7,991 bases of DNA from an uncultured Clostridia bacterium (GCA_949289625.1 CASEPH010000032.1:1-7991), one strand, 5' to 3'; numbered from the stretch's first letter, positions 1 to 6,365 are shown. Notes: generated by a model from the letters alone, not told the origin. Numbers and translations: made by a program.

Positions 1-1
1 G

Positions 2-523
2 ACCCTGACATCCTACTCACCCTGCTTCCGCAAAGAGAAGGGAGCACACGGCATCGAGGAGAGAGGTGTCTACAGGATCCATCAGTTTGAGAAGCAGGAG
101 ATGATCGTTGTCTGCAAGCCCGAGGACAGCATGATGTGGTACGACAAGCTGTGGCAGAACACCGTGGATCTGTTCCGCTCACTGGATATTCCCGTGCGCA
201 CGCTGGAGTGCTGCTCCGGCGATCTGGCGGACCTGAAGGTGAAGTCCTGCGATGTGGAGGCATGGTCCCCGAGACAGAAGAAATACTTTGAGGTGGGAAG
301 CTGCTCCAACCTTGGAGACGCCCAGGCGAGAAGGCTTGGCATCCGCGTAAAGGGAGCGGACGGAAAATATTTTGCCCACACACTGAACAACACGGTAGTA
401 GCGCCGCCGAGAATGCTGATCGCCTTCCTGGAAAACAACCTGCAGGCAGATGGCTCTGTGAGGATCCCGGAAGTGCTGCGTCCCTACATGGGCGGCCATG
501 ATAAGATTGAAAAGAAAAAATAA
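2..523 (+). CDS. serS: Serine--tRNA ligase, C-terminal part (5' end outside window)
   Basis: Cytoplasmic class II aminoacyl-tRNA synthetase that charges tRNA-Ser with serine. Only the last 173 residues are present, and the frame is open to the left edge. Visible signatures are class II motif 2 (SPCFRKE, fragment residues 6-12, then RIHQFEKQE around 27-35), the SerRS-typical GSCSNLGDAQARR (about 99-111), and the motif 3 region HTLNNTVVAPPR (126-137) followed by LENN and the usual SerRS ending IPEVLRPYMGG. The motif 3 segment differs from the common bacterial LNGSGLAVGR form while keeping the essential arginine; I believe this is a variant found in Clostridia. The gene ends 9 bases before the next one, so the two are probably co-transcribed. 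The identity as SerRS is very secure; whether it is the only serS of the genome cannot be judged. Confidence 0.95.
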   Translation, partial: TLTSYSPCFRKEKGAHGIEERGVYRIHQFEKQEMIVVCKPEDSMMWYDKLWQNTVDLFRSLDIPVRTLECCSGDLADLKVKSCDVEAWSPRQKKYFEVGSCSNLGDAQARRLGIRVKGADGKYFAHTLNNTVVAPPRMLIAFLENNLQADGSVRIPEVLRPYMGGHDKIEKKK

Positions 524-532
524 AGGTGACAG

Positions 533-1408
533 ATGCATAAATATTTAAGGTCAATTGGTTATGGCTGTATCAGGTCAAGGACAGAATTAAATGAATTTCT
601 GAAGAGGATAGAAAGCGACTATACCTGCCATGAACTGGTTTCTCTTGACGAGGAGGCAGACTTCTGCGAATATCAGAGAGAATGTGGGGCAGGTATAGGA
701 GTTGCCGTGTGCGGGGATATGGATATGCGTGAGACATTTTACAGACAGTACTATTATCCCTATTTCATCGGAAGCGGCATCTCCTCCTACGCGGACATCG
801 TCGTCGAGAAGCGGATGGACCGGGAGGCCTATGTGGGAATCTGCGAGGACGTGAAGGTGGGCGTCAGCCTGATCTTCCACCTGCAGAACACTGTGGAGTA
901 CATCAAGGAGAGACAGCTCTCCGGAGACAGACTGAAGTTTGGCTCCGTGACGCTGGCGGGACTTTGCAATTCAGGCACCGTCCTTCTTCCTGTCATGAAG
1001 AGCAAGGAGATGGAACAAAGAAGGCGGGAGGAGTCCCGAAACCGGATGATGCTCCTGAGCGCGGCCAGAAACGGAGACCAGGCCGCCATGGAGAGCCTGA
1101 CTCTGGACGACATTGACATCTATACAAAGGTTTCCAGGCGTCTCGTGACAGAGGATGTGTTCAGCATTGTGGACACCTATTTCATGCCCTACGGGGTGGA
1201 GTGTGACAGGTACTCCATTCTGGGGGAGATCCTGAGCGTACATACGATCCAGAACCAGGAGTCAGGGGAGGACCTCTACGTCATGAAGCTGGATGTGAAC
1301 GAGCTGGAGTTTGACGTCTGCGTGCCTGTAAACAGCGTTTTCGGCGAGCCTGCCCAGGGGCGCCGGTTTAAGGCCAACATGTGGCTCCAGGGAAGGATCA
1401 ATTTCTAG
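533..1408 (+). CDS. Conserved protein of unknown function, DUF3881-like
   Basis: A 291-residue soluble protein with no signal peptide or membrane segment. From memory of the family it resembles the DUF3881 proteins of Lachnospiraceae; this is recognition, not a search. The start MHKYLRSIGYG is preceded by AAAGGTG four bases upstream of the ATG and lies 9 bases after the serS stop, which supports translation and an operon with serS. The middle (about residues 160-185) is highly charged and helical (KSKEMEQRRREESRNRMM), probably linking an N-terminal domain to a C-terminal mostly beta domain (about 195-291) with repeated acidic and hydrophobic strands. No catalytic motif is evident. It ends in the CTAG that also holds the stop codon of the convergent araC gene. 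No function can be assigned. Confidence 0.85.
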   Translation: MHKYLRSIGYGCIRSRTELNEFLKRIESDYTCHELVSLDEEADFCEYQRECGAGIGVAVCGDMDMRETFYRQYYYPYFIGSGISSYADIVVEKRMDREAYVGICEDVKVGVSLIFHLQNTVEYIKERQLSGDRLKFGSVTLAGLCNSGTVLLPVMKSKEMEQRRREESRNRMMLLSAARNGDQAAMESLTLDDIDIYTKVSRRLVTEDVFSIVDTYFMPYGVECDRYSILGEILSVHTIQNQESGEDLYVMKLDVNELEFDVCVPVNSVFGEPAQGRRFKANMWLQGRINF

Positions 1409-2427
1409 TTTGGGAGCGGAAAATCGGTATTCTTTTGATGCTGCATTTTCCGATATTCTGTCGGCACTACCTGTGCCACATCCTTGAACGCCTTGGAGAA
1501 TTTGCCCTGAGTCTCATATCCTACCTGGGCGGCAATGTCGGCGATCGGGGCATTGGTTTCCCGCAGTAGTTTCATGGCCTGGCGTATCCGGTATTTCTTC
1601 ATATAGGTAGCGATAGGCAGGCCGTAGACTCCTTTGAATACCTCTTTCAGCGTGGAGGTATTGATCAGATACTGTCTGGAGAGCTCCTCGATCGTAAATC
1701 TCTGATCCAGGTGTTCTGTTAACTGTTGATGAATTTCTTTGATCAGCTCCGTTTGCCGGGAAAAATATTGGGTCAATTCCCTGCGCTCAGATTTTATATT
1801 GCTTAAATAGAGCAGCACTTCCAGCACTTTAAGTTTTAAAAGCGGGAGCCGCACGGATGCGGGAGCAGAAAAGAGAGGCGCGAAAATATACTCCAGCTCG
1901 GAACAGGACGGGATGGAGGTTGGTTTTCCGGAACCATATTTTTTCTGCAGCAGGTCAGCATCTATGCCGGCTCCCTGTAAAATCTCAGGGCAGACCAAAG
2001 GAAGATTTTCCAGCTCCACAGTGACGGAAACTCCCTCTGAATATCCCAGAGGAAACATCATAAGAGAGTCAGCGCAGCATGCCATGCTGTGGACGGTCAA
2101 GTCTCCCGCGCCCAGATAGACCGCAATGCCGCCGCTCATATTCCAGCCGATACGGCCACTATGGCAGTAATGAATTTCCAGTACGGAGTCAAAAGCGCCG
2201 TGCCGGAAACGGATTTCCGGCGCAAGAAAGGCGTTGAATGACGCCTCAATGCCAGGGTGGACGTCGTATATCTCCATGCGCCCTTTCCCGGTTGTTATGG
2301 CCTGCAGTTGTTTTGTGAAAAGTGACTGGCCTGCATTTTTGCATGATTGAGCATGTTCTATAGAAAGGGTGCCGTCTGAAACAGTCTGAAGTTTTTTTTC
2401 AATAAGGCTGTATTCCTCTTTTTTCAT
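1405..2427 (-). CDS. AraC family transcriptional regulator
   Basis: A 340-residue cytoplasmic DNA-binding regulator. The C-terminal AraC/XylS domain spans about residues 231-326, with two helix-turn-helix units: FTIEELSRQYLINTSTLKEVFK near 244-265 (shown in parts: TIEELSRQY, TSTLKEVFK) and IADIAAQVGYETQGKFSKAF near 295-314, followed by the family-typical VPTEYRK. The N-terminal 230 residues form the putative sensing domain, including HYCHSGRIGW and a CC pair (MACCADS). The whole resembles the PchR-like AraC proteins common in Clostridia. I chose the ATG at 2427 (MKKEEYS), preceded by AGGA, over an upstream in-frame start that would overlap arsR. The gap to arsR is only 14 bases, so the two are almost certainly one operon. 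The signal it senses is unknown; location suggests a metal or stress input to the efflux genes. Confidence 0.9.
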   Translation of the reverse strand: MKKEEYSLIEKKLQTVSDGTLSIEHAQSCKNAGQSLFTKQLQAITTGKGRMEIYDVHPGIEASFNAFLAPEIRFRHGAFDSVLEIHYCHSGRIGWNMSGGIAVYLGAGDLTVHSMACCADSLMMFPLGYSEGVSVTVELENLPLVCPEILQGAGIDADLLQKKYGSGKPTSIPSCSELEYIFAPLFSAPASVRLPLLKLKVLEVLLYLSNIKSERRELTQYFSRQTELIKEIHQQLTEHLDQRFTIEELSRQYLINTSTLKEVFKGVYGLPIATYMKKYRIRQAMKLLRETNAPIADIAAQVGYETQGKFSKAFKDVAQVVPTEYRKMQHQKNTDFPLPN

Positions 2428-2441
2428 GGGTCTTTTTCCTG

Positions 2442-2816
2442 CTAGTGTTTCTCCGGATGCGATGGACAGGCGATTTCTACAAGCCACTCGATCAGGTGAT
2501 GAAAATTTCGGACCTGCTCAGTATCAGCAGCTTTATAATAGACCTCTTTCCCTTCCCGGCGGCTGACGACAAGTCCGGCCGATTTCAGCTGTTTGAGATG
2601 ATGGGACACCGCCGGGCTGCTCATGCCCACCATCGCCGAAAGGTTGATCACACATTCCTCACAGTGGCACAGCAGCCAGAAAACACGGATACGGCTTCCA
2701 TCTCCCAGCTGCTTGAAAATATCCGCCACAGTCTGAAAGTCCTCTGCGCTGGGCATGTTTTCCAGCTCCTGCTCAATAGTCTGCCCATGGTCATGGGGTA
2801 AAGATGTTTTACTCAT
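2442..2816 (-). CDS. ArsR/SmtB family metal-sensing repressor
   Basis: A 124-residue winged-helix repressor of the ArsR/SmtB type, which in known members leaves its operator on binding metal. The DNA-binding region spans about residues 54-94, with a recognition helix in SSPAVSHHLKQLKSAGLV and a wing RREGKEVYY. Candidate metal ligands are the C50-H51-C52-E-E-C55 cluster at the start of the HTH (alpha-3-type position as in CadC/ArsR), H8 and H10 near the N terminus, and H106, H107, C117, H120 in the last helix (alpha-5-type position). The ATG at 2816 is favoured because AGGAGG lies 7 bases upstream; the same frame is open further upstream but has no such support. It is the first gene of the arsR-araC operon and diverges from the HMA/ATPase genes it probably controls. 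The exact metal (Cd, Zn or Pb) is not certain. Confidence 0.93.
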   Translation of the reverse strand: MSKTSLPHDHGQTIEQELENMPSAEDFQTVADIFKQLGDGSRIRVFWLLCHCEECVINLSAMVGMSSPAVSHHLKQLKSAGLVVSRREGKEVYYKAADTEQVRNFHHLIEWLVEIACPSHPEKH

Positions 2817-2837
2817 AGATTTTCCTCCTGTTGAACA

Positions 2838-2849
2838 TATCTTATCATA
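2838..2849 (-). promoter_or_regulatory. Putative arsR promoter -10 area with shared TATGATAAGATA motif
   Basis: Read on the minus strand this is TATGATAAGATA, 22 bases before the arsR start. TATGAT could be a -10 box, but the sequence 17 bases further upstream is not a good -35 box. Nearly the same string, TATGATAAAGATA, forms the -10 area of the opposite promoter at 3040-3052. A common promoter type or a shared operator could explain both. The adjoining TGAACATAT (+ strand, 2832-2840) resembles a half-site of SmtB-family operators. Confidence 0.4.
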
Positions 2850-2961
2850 ATCGGAGCAGAAAGAAAATCCCGTCTGCGCTTCCTCCGGCCCGGGGGGACA
2901 GCCGGATGAGCTGCCGCCCGCCGGGGGGAGGCGAAATCCTTTTAACAGTAAAGAAGCCGCG

Positions 2962-2992
2962 TTTTGCCCAAGCGGCAGAACCTTTTGCCCAA
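2962..2992 (+). promoter_or_regulatory. Direct repeat TTTTGCCCAA x2 at 21-base period (candidate AraC site)
   Basis: TTTTGCCCAA occurs at 2962-2971 and again at 2983-2992. The match extends with gaps to cNTTTTGCCCAANNGG. The 21-base period equals two helical turns, which is how AraC-family activators usually contact paired half-sites on one DNA face. The pair lies 24 bases upstream of the -35 box at 3017, roughly -90 to -60 from the expected start point, a fitting place for an activator. Binding by the adjacent AraC protein is inference. A small inverted repeat GGAAG/CTTCC (2995-3010) sits between it and the -35 box. Confidence 0.45.
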
Positions 2993-3016
2993 ATGGAAGG
3001 ATGTGCTTCCAAAGTG

Positions 3017-3045
3017 TTGACGGGATCCTCTTTCCTTCGTATGAT
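3017..3045 (+). promoter_or_regulatory. Sigma-70-type promoter for the HMA/ATPase genes
   Basis: TTGACG (3017-3022) and TATGAT (3040-3045) are separated by exactly 17 bases, giving a near-consensus housekeeping promoter. Transcription would begin around 3052, about 60 bases before the HMA start codon. Confidence 0.75.
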
Positions 3046-3056
3046 AAAGATACAGT

Positions 3057-3078
3057 TAAATGATTACTTAATTGTTTA
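3057..3078. promoter_or_regulatory. Imperfect 22-base palindrome, candidate ArsR operator
   Basis: The segment reads taaatgattac/ttaattgttta; 8 of 11 symmetric base pairs match. It is AT-rich, of the size of SmtB/ArsR/CadC operators, and lies just after the predicted transcription start of the HMA/ATPase genes, where a bound repressor would block elongation or polymerase entry. The assignment to the divergent ArsR protein is inferred from position and form. Confidence 0.45.
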
Positions 3079-3111
3079 TGAAAAAGAATTATAAGAGAGG
3101 AGCTTTTCAAA

Positions 3112-3330
3112 ATGAAAAAGACTTACAAAATTGAAGTGGACTGTGCCAACTGCGCTAACCTGATGGAGGATGCCGCCCGAAAGACCGGCGGGGTACAGAA
3201 TGCCATCGTGAACTTTATGACCCAGAAGATGATCGTAGAATTTGCCGAAGGCCAGGAGCCGGCCAGCGTGATGGCCAATGTGCAGAAGGCCTGCAAAAAA
3301 GTGGAACCTGACTGCGAGATCTTCCTGTAA
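3112..3330 (+). CDS. Free-standing heavy-metal-associated (HMA) domain protein
   Basis: A 72-residue protein made of one HMA/CopZ-like domain with the ferredoxin-like beta-alpha-beta-beta-alpha-beta pattern. The metal site is VDCANCA with C11 and C14 and an aspartate directly before the first cysteine; GMDCxxC is the form typical of ZntA/CadA-type Zn/Cd/Pb domains rather than the GMTCxxC of copper chaperones. Two further cysteines, C61 and C68, lie near the C terminus and could add ligands. A GGAG ribosome site precedes the ATG. The next gene encodes an ATPase without an N-terminal HMA domain, so this protein probably acts in the cytoplasm as its metal-delivery or regulatory domain made as a separate chain. 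Copper handling is less likely but not excluded. Confidence 0.9.
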   Translation: MKKTYKIEVDCANCANLMEDAARKTGGVQNAIVNFMTQKMIVEFAEGQEPASVMANVQKACKKVEPDCEIFL

Positions 3331-3341
3331 GAAGTCATTCC

Positions 3342-3387
3342 CCAAAGGTGCCCCGGACGCTGCGGGCGAGCGGGGCATTGCCTTTGG
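3342..3387 (+). other. Long hairpin between HMA and ATPase genes
   Basis: CCAAAGGTGCCCC (3342-3354) pairs with GGGGCA-ttg-CCTTTGG (3372-3387): 13 base pairs interrupted by one 3-base bulge, closing a 17-base GC-rich loop. No T-run follows (caaataaataaacg), so it is not a classical intrinsic terminator. It may stabilise the upstream mRNA or reduce read-through, allowing more HMA protein than ATPase to be made. Confidence 0.6.
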
Positions 3388-3431
3388 CAAATAAATAAAC
3401 GATTAAACAATCATAGAAAGGAAAGATTGAT

Positions 3432-5432
3432 ATGCAAGAAATGATCGAAAGCGGCTTACTGATCGTGGTGGCTGTATTATCAGTGATCCTTCTCTTGATA
3501 GGCCAGCGGGCCGGCAGCGGCATGACAAAGAAACAGAAGATCATGTTGGGAAGAATTCTGGCTGCCACTGTATTACTGTTAGTGCTTCAAACCCTGGGCT
3601 CCGGTGTTTTTGACCAGTTGGGGGCTGCCGGGCGCTGGGTACGTTTGGCGTTTTATTTTGCAGACTACCTTATCATTGGCTATGATATCCTGAGAAAAGC
3701 ATTCAGAGGTATCCGCAACGGCCAGGTTTTTGATGAAAATTTCCTGATGGCGGTAGCCACTCTCGGCGCTCTGGCTCTGGCTGTTTACGAAAACGGCGAC
3801 TATCTGGAGTCCATTGCAGTTATGCTGTTCTACCAGGTGGGCGAGTGGTTCCAGAGCTACGCGGTAGGAAAAAGCCGCCGGAATATCAGTGACCTGATGG
3901 ATATTCGCCCCGATTACGCCAACATCGAGCGGGATGGGAAGCTGGAGCAGATCGATCCCGACGAGGTGGAGATCGGTTCCATCATCGTGGTACAGCCTGG
4001 TGAGAAGGTTCCGATCGACGGCATTGTGACCGAGGGTGTTTCCACCCTGAATACGGCTGCGCTGACCGGCGAATCTCTGCCCCGGGACGCCAAAGCAGGA
4101 GATGAGATCATCAGCGGCTGCGTCAACATGACCGGCGTGCTGAAGATCAGGACCACAAAAGAGTTCGGTGAATCTACCGTTTCCAAGATCCTGGATCTGG
4201 TGGAGAATGCCTCCTCACGAAAATCCAAGTCGGAAGATTTTATCTCCCGCTTTGCCAAGATATACACTCCCGCTGTCTGCTATGCGGCTCTGGTATTGGC
4301 GGTCCTGCCGCCGCTGGTCCGGATGTTCGCCATGGGCCTTGACGCGGGCTGGGAAACCTGGATCTACCGTGCGCTGACTTTCCTGGTGGCAAGTTGCCCC
4401 TGCGCGCTGGTCATCAGCATCCCGCTGAGCTTTTTCGCCGGCATCGGCGGAGCCAGCAAGGCAGGCGTGCTGGTCAAAGGTTCCAACTATCTGGAAACCT
4501 TGTCACAGACAAAGATCGTTGTGTTCGACAAGACCGGCACTCTGACCCAGGGTGTGTTTGAGGTCAACGGCATCCACCACAGCGATATGGAAAACGCCAA
4601 GCTGGTAGAGTACGCCGCCCTGGCGGAATCCGCCTCCAGCCATCCCATCAGCAAAAGCCTTCAGAAGGCCTACGGCAGGGAGATAGACCGCAGCCGTGTC
4701 AGCGATATTCAGGAGATCAGCGGCAACGGCGTCATTGCCAAGGTGGACGGACATACGGTTGCCGCCGGCAACGACAAGCTGATGAAGCGTATCGGCGTGG
4801 ACTACATCAACTGCCACAGTGTGGGAACCATCATTCACATGGCGATCGACGGAACATACGCCGGCCATATCGTCATCTCCGATGTGGAAAAGCCCACCTC
4901 CAAGCAGGCTATCCGGGAGCTGAAAGCCGCTGGGGTGCAAAAAAACGTCATGCTTACCGGCGACGCCAGGCGAGTAGCCGATCAGGTAGCTGAAGACCTG
5001 GGCGTTGACCAGGTATACAGCCAGCTCCTGCCAGCCGACAAGGTGGAAAAGGTGGAGGCTCTGCTGAAAGAGAAGCCGGAGAAGGCAAAGCTTGCCTTTG
5101 TGGGCGACGGGATCAACGACGCCCCTGTGCTGGGCAGGGCTGATATCGGTATCGCTATGGGCGCGATGGGGTCTGATGCCGCCATCGAGGCTGCCGACGT
5201 GGTGCTGATGGATGATGACCCGATGAAGATTTCCACTGCCATTAAGATTTCCCGGAAGTGCCTAGGTATCGTCTATCAGAATATTGTCGTAGCAATTGGG
5301 GTGAAACTCATTTGCCTGGTGCTGGTAGCGTTGGGACTTGCCAATATGTGGCTGGCTGTCTTTGCGGATGTAGGTGTGATGATCATCGCTGTTCTCAATG
5401 CCATTCGGGCGCTGTTTGTGAAAAATCTTTAA
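3432..5432 (+). CDS. cadA: Zn/Cd/Pb-exporting P1B-2-type ATPase (CadA/ZntA-like)
   Basis: Inner-membrane pump that uses ATP to export divalent soft metals. The 666 residues show the P1B order: membrane segments near 8-25, 41-60, 70-91 and 104-139; actuator domain with TGES (212-215); segment 311-339 carrying the metal motif SCPCAL (C322, C324); phosphorylation motif DKTGTLT with D366; nucleotide-domain SHP (H404, P405); TGD (509-511); GDGINDAP (558-565); last two segments 614-636 and 639-661. K625 and D646 (FADVG) match the lysine and aspartate that mark ZntA/CadA rather than copper pumps. CadA proteins usually start with one or more HMA domains; here there is none, and the separate HMA protein encoded just upstream supplies it. 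The ATG follows AAAGGAAAG. Control is probably by the divergent ArsR and AraC proteins. Truncated Sir2-like sequence begins directly after the stop codon. Confidence 0.95.
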   Translation: MQEMIESGLLIVVAVLSVILLLIGQRAGSGMTKKQKIMLGRILAATVLLLVLQTLGSGVFDQLGAAGRWVRLAFYFADYLIIGYDILRKAFRGIRNGQVFDENFLMAVATLGALALAVYENGDYLESIAVMLFYQVGEWFQSYAVGKSRRNISDLMDIRPDYANIERDGKLEQIDPDEVEIGSIIVVQPGEKVPIDGIVTEGVSTLNTAALTGESLPRDAKAGDEIISGCVNMTGVLKIRTTKEFGESTVSKILDLVENASSRKSKSEDFISRFAKIYTPAVCYAALVLAVLPPLVRMFAMGLDAGWETWIYRALTFLVASCPCALVISIPLSFFAGIGGASKAGVLVKGSNYLETLSQTKIVVFDKTGTLTQGVFEVNGIHHSDMENAKLVEYAALAESASSHPISKSLQKAYGREIDRSRVSDIQEISGNGVIAKVDGHTVAAGNDKLMKRIGVDYINCHSVGTIIHMAIDGTYAGHIVISDVEKPTSKQAIRELKAAGVQKNVMLTGDARRVADQVAEDLGVDQVYSQLLPADKVEKVEALLKEKPEKAKLAFVGDGINDAPVLGRADIGIAMGAMGSDAAIEAADVVLMDDDPMKISTAIKISRKCLGIVYQNIVVAIGVKLICLVLVALGLANMWLAVFADVGVMIIAVLNAIRALFVKNL

Positions 5433-6043
5433 GGCTCATCCACCGCTACTGCGGGCAGTACCGGCCCACGCCGGTGATGAAGGACCTGAAAGCCATCGTG
5501 GGAGATAAGGACTACTTTGTAGTGACCTCAAACGGGGAGTGCCACTTTGAGCTGTGCGGCTTCGATCCAGACAAAATCTATGAGATCGAGGGCAGCTGGC
5601 TGACCATGCAGTGCGCCCGCCCCTGTCATGACACCCGCTATCCCAGTTTAGAGTTGGCGGAAAAATTGGCAGCGGCAGAGCGGGACGGCTGCATACCCAC
5701 AGAGCTGGCGCCCCGCTGCCCAAAATGCGGCGGGCCCATGGACATCCACATGGGCGCGGGCGATCGGATGATCCTGGATACCGCCGCCCGGGAACGATTG
5801 CAAAATTTTCTGGGTGCCTGTCAAGGAAAGAAATTGTTGGTTCTGGAGCTGGGCATCGGCTGGCGTAATCAGCTCATCAAAGCCCCGCTGATGCGTTTGG
5901 TGGCAGACGAACCCAATGCCGTCTATGTGACCATCAATCTGGGCGAAGTCTACATCGCAGACAATATTAAAGAGAAATCCTTCGGCCTGGACGGGCGGCT
6001 GGACGAGTTACTGCCTGTTCTGCGGGAGGCGTGCGGAGCGTGA
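5433..6043 (+). pseudogene. Sir2-like (sirtuin) protein fragment, N terminus missing
   Basis: The + strand frame is open from the ATPase stop and shows sirtuin-like sequence almost at once (RLIHRYCGQYRPTP). An ATG at 5477 would give 188 residues, with a zinc-ribbon pattern C46-x3-C50 and C81-x2-C84 (MQCARPC, RCPKCGG), a segment like the NAD-site NxD region of atypical sirtuins (VTSNGECHFELCGF), and the later LELGIG and VYVTINLGE strands. The N-terminal Rossmann part with the GAG motif, roughly 100 residues in family members of 280-300, is absent, and the usual catalytic histidine position reads EIEG. No clear ribosome site precedes 5477. I read it as a gene cut by the rearrangement that joined it to cadA, probably inactive as a deacylase. 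Translation by read-through coupling from the ATPase gene cannot be excluded. Confidence 0.75.
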
Positions 6044-6186
6044 TGATACCGGAGCCGGTGCAAAAGGGCTGCATTTGCTCTGTTGACTTCGGATAAAAGG
6101 AAAGAGTGCACGAATGATATATGACAGACATCCCGAATCCGAAGAGTCGAGAAAAGAAGATTCAAGATCTCCTTATCGCCCAACTT

Positions 6187-6258
6187 ACCTAATTTTATCT
6201 TCCTCTCGCTGCTATCCAGATACATGTGGAATTTCTGCTCTCTCATACGAGCCGCCAT
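6187..6258 (-). pseudogene. Possible clipped start of a small ICE-borne protein
   Basis: On the minus strand the codons read MAARMREQKFHMYLDSSERK, which resembles the start of small conserved proteins (roughly 60-70 residues, beginning M-R-x-K-x-F-H-M-Y-L-D) often seen on Clostridia conjugative elements. After about residue 20 the expected continuation (a leucine-rich helix and an acidic YTDAVDEL-type segment) is missing and the frame runs into unrelated sequence. Recognition is from memory and short, so this is tentative. Confidence 0.35.
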
Positions 6259-6306
6259 TTCTTCAAATTAGCAAATTATTAGCAGGAAACCGGCGCGGGA
6301 GGCCCT

Positions 6307-6350
6307 ATACTATCGGCATTTCACATTTGCTGTTGTAAAAATGCCGGTAT
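6307..6350 (+). other. Hairpin upstream of the excisionase remnant
   Basis: ATAC-tat-CGGCATTT (6307-6321) pairs with AAATGCCG-GTAT (6339-6350): 12 base pairs with a 3-base bulge and a 17-base loop. It stands just before the strong ribosome site GGAGG (6356-6360). TATACT (6306-6311) at its left edge could be a -10 box, but I see no matching -35. It may be a leader structure or an operator of the former gene. Confidence 0.5.
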
Positions 6351-6365
6351 GTTTTGGAGGTCATT

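Larger units (their letters stand above)
6044..6365. other. Junction region with no intact gene
   Basis: This 322-base stretch links the sirtuin fragment to the mobile-element remnants. A 17-codon frame (start 6043, overlapping the sirtuin stop as TGATG, peptide beginning MIPEPVQKG) could be the clipped start of a former downstream gene. A longer + frame beginning at 6114 (MIYDRHPESEE) has a plausible AAAGGAAAG before it, but its later part is antisense to the minus-strand remnant at 6187-6258 and resembles nothing I know. The 3' end holds a hairpin and a ribosome site described separately. No RNA gene or terminator is evident. Confidence 0.5.

Noticed and set aside
2879..2935. GC-rich stretch in the divergent control region as a terminator
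   Set aside because: CCTCC/GGAGG arms can pair, but the stem is irregular, and no T-run or gene end is present.
2817..3110. An upstream extension of the ArsR protein to 222 residues on the minus strand
   Set aside because: The extension is proline/glycine-rich, unlike any ArsR N terminus, overlaps the opposite promoter, and the ATG at 2816 has an ideal AGGAGG site.
4503..4940. A 145-codon open frame antisense to the ATPase gene
   Set aside because: It is the mirror of a GC-rich coding frame (rich in V, A, D, G, H), without ribosome site or family resemblance.
5258..5432. A longer start for the sirtuin frame inside the ATPase gene
   Set aside because: This part is the shadow of a strongly conserved ATPase coding region in another frame; similarity to sirtuins begins only after 5432.
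6114..6338. A 74-codon plus-strand frame starting MIYDRHPESEE
   Set aside because: It has a fair ribosome site, but the product is low in structure and resembles nothing known; its second half is antisense to a likely ICE remnant. Kept only as a remark in the junction region.
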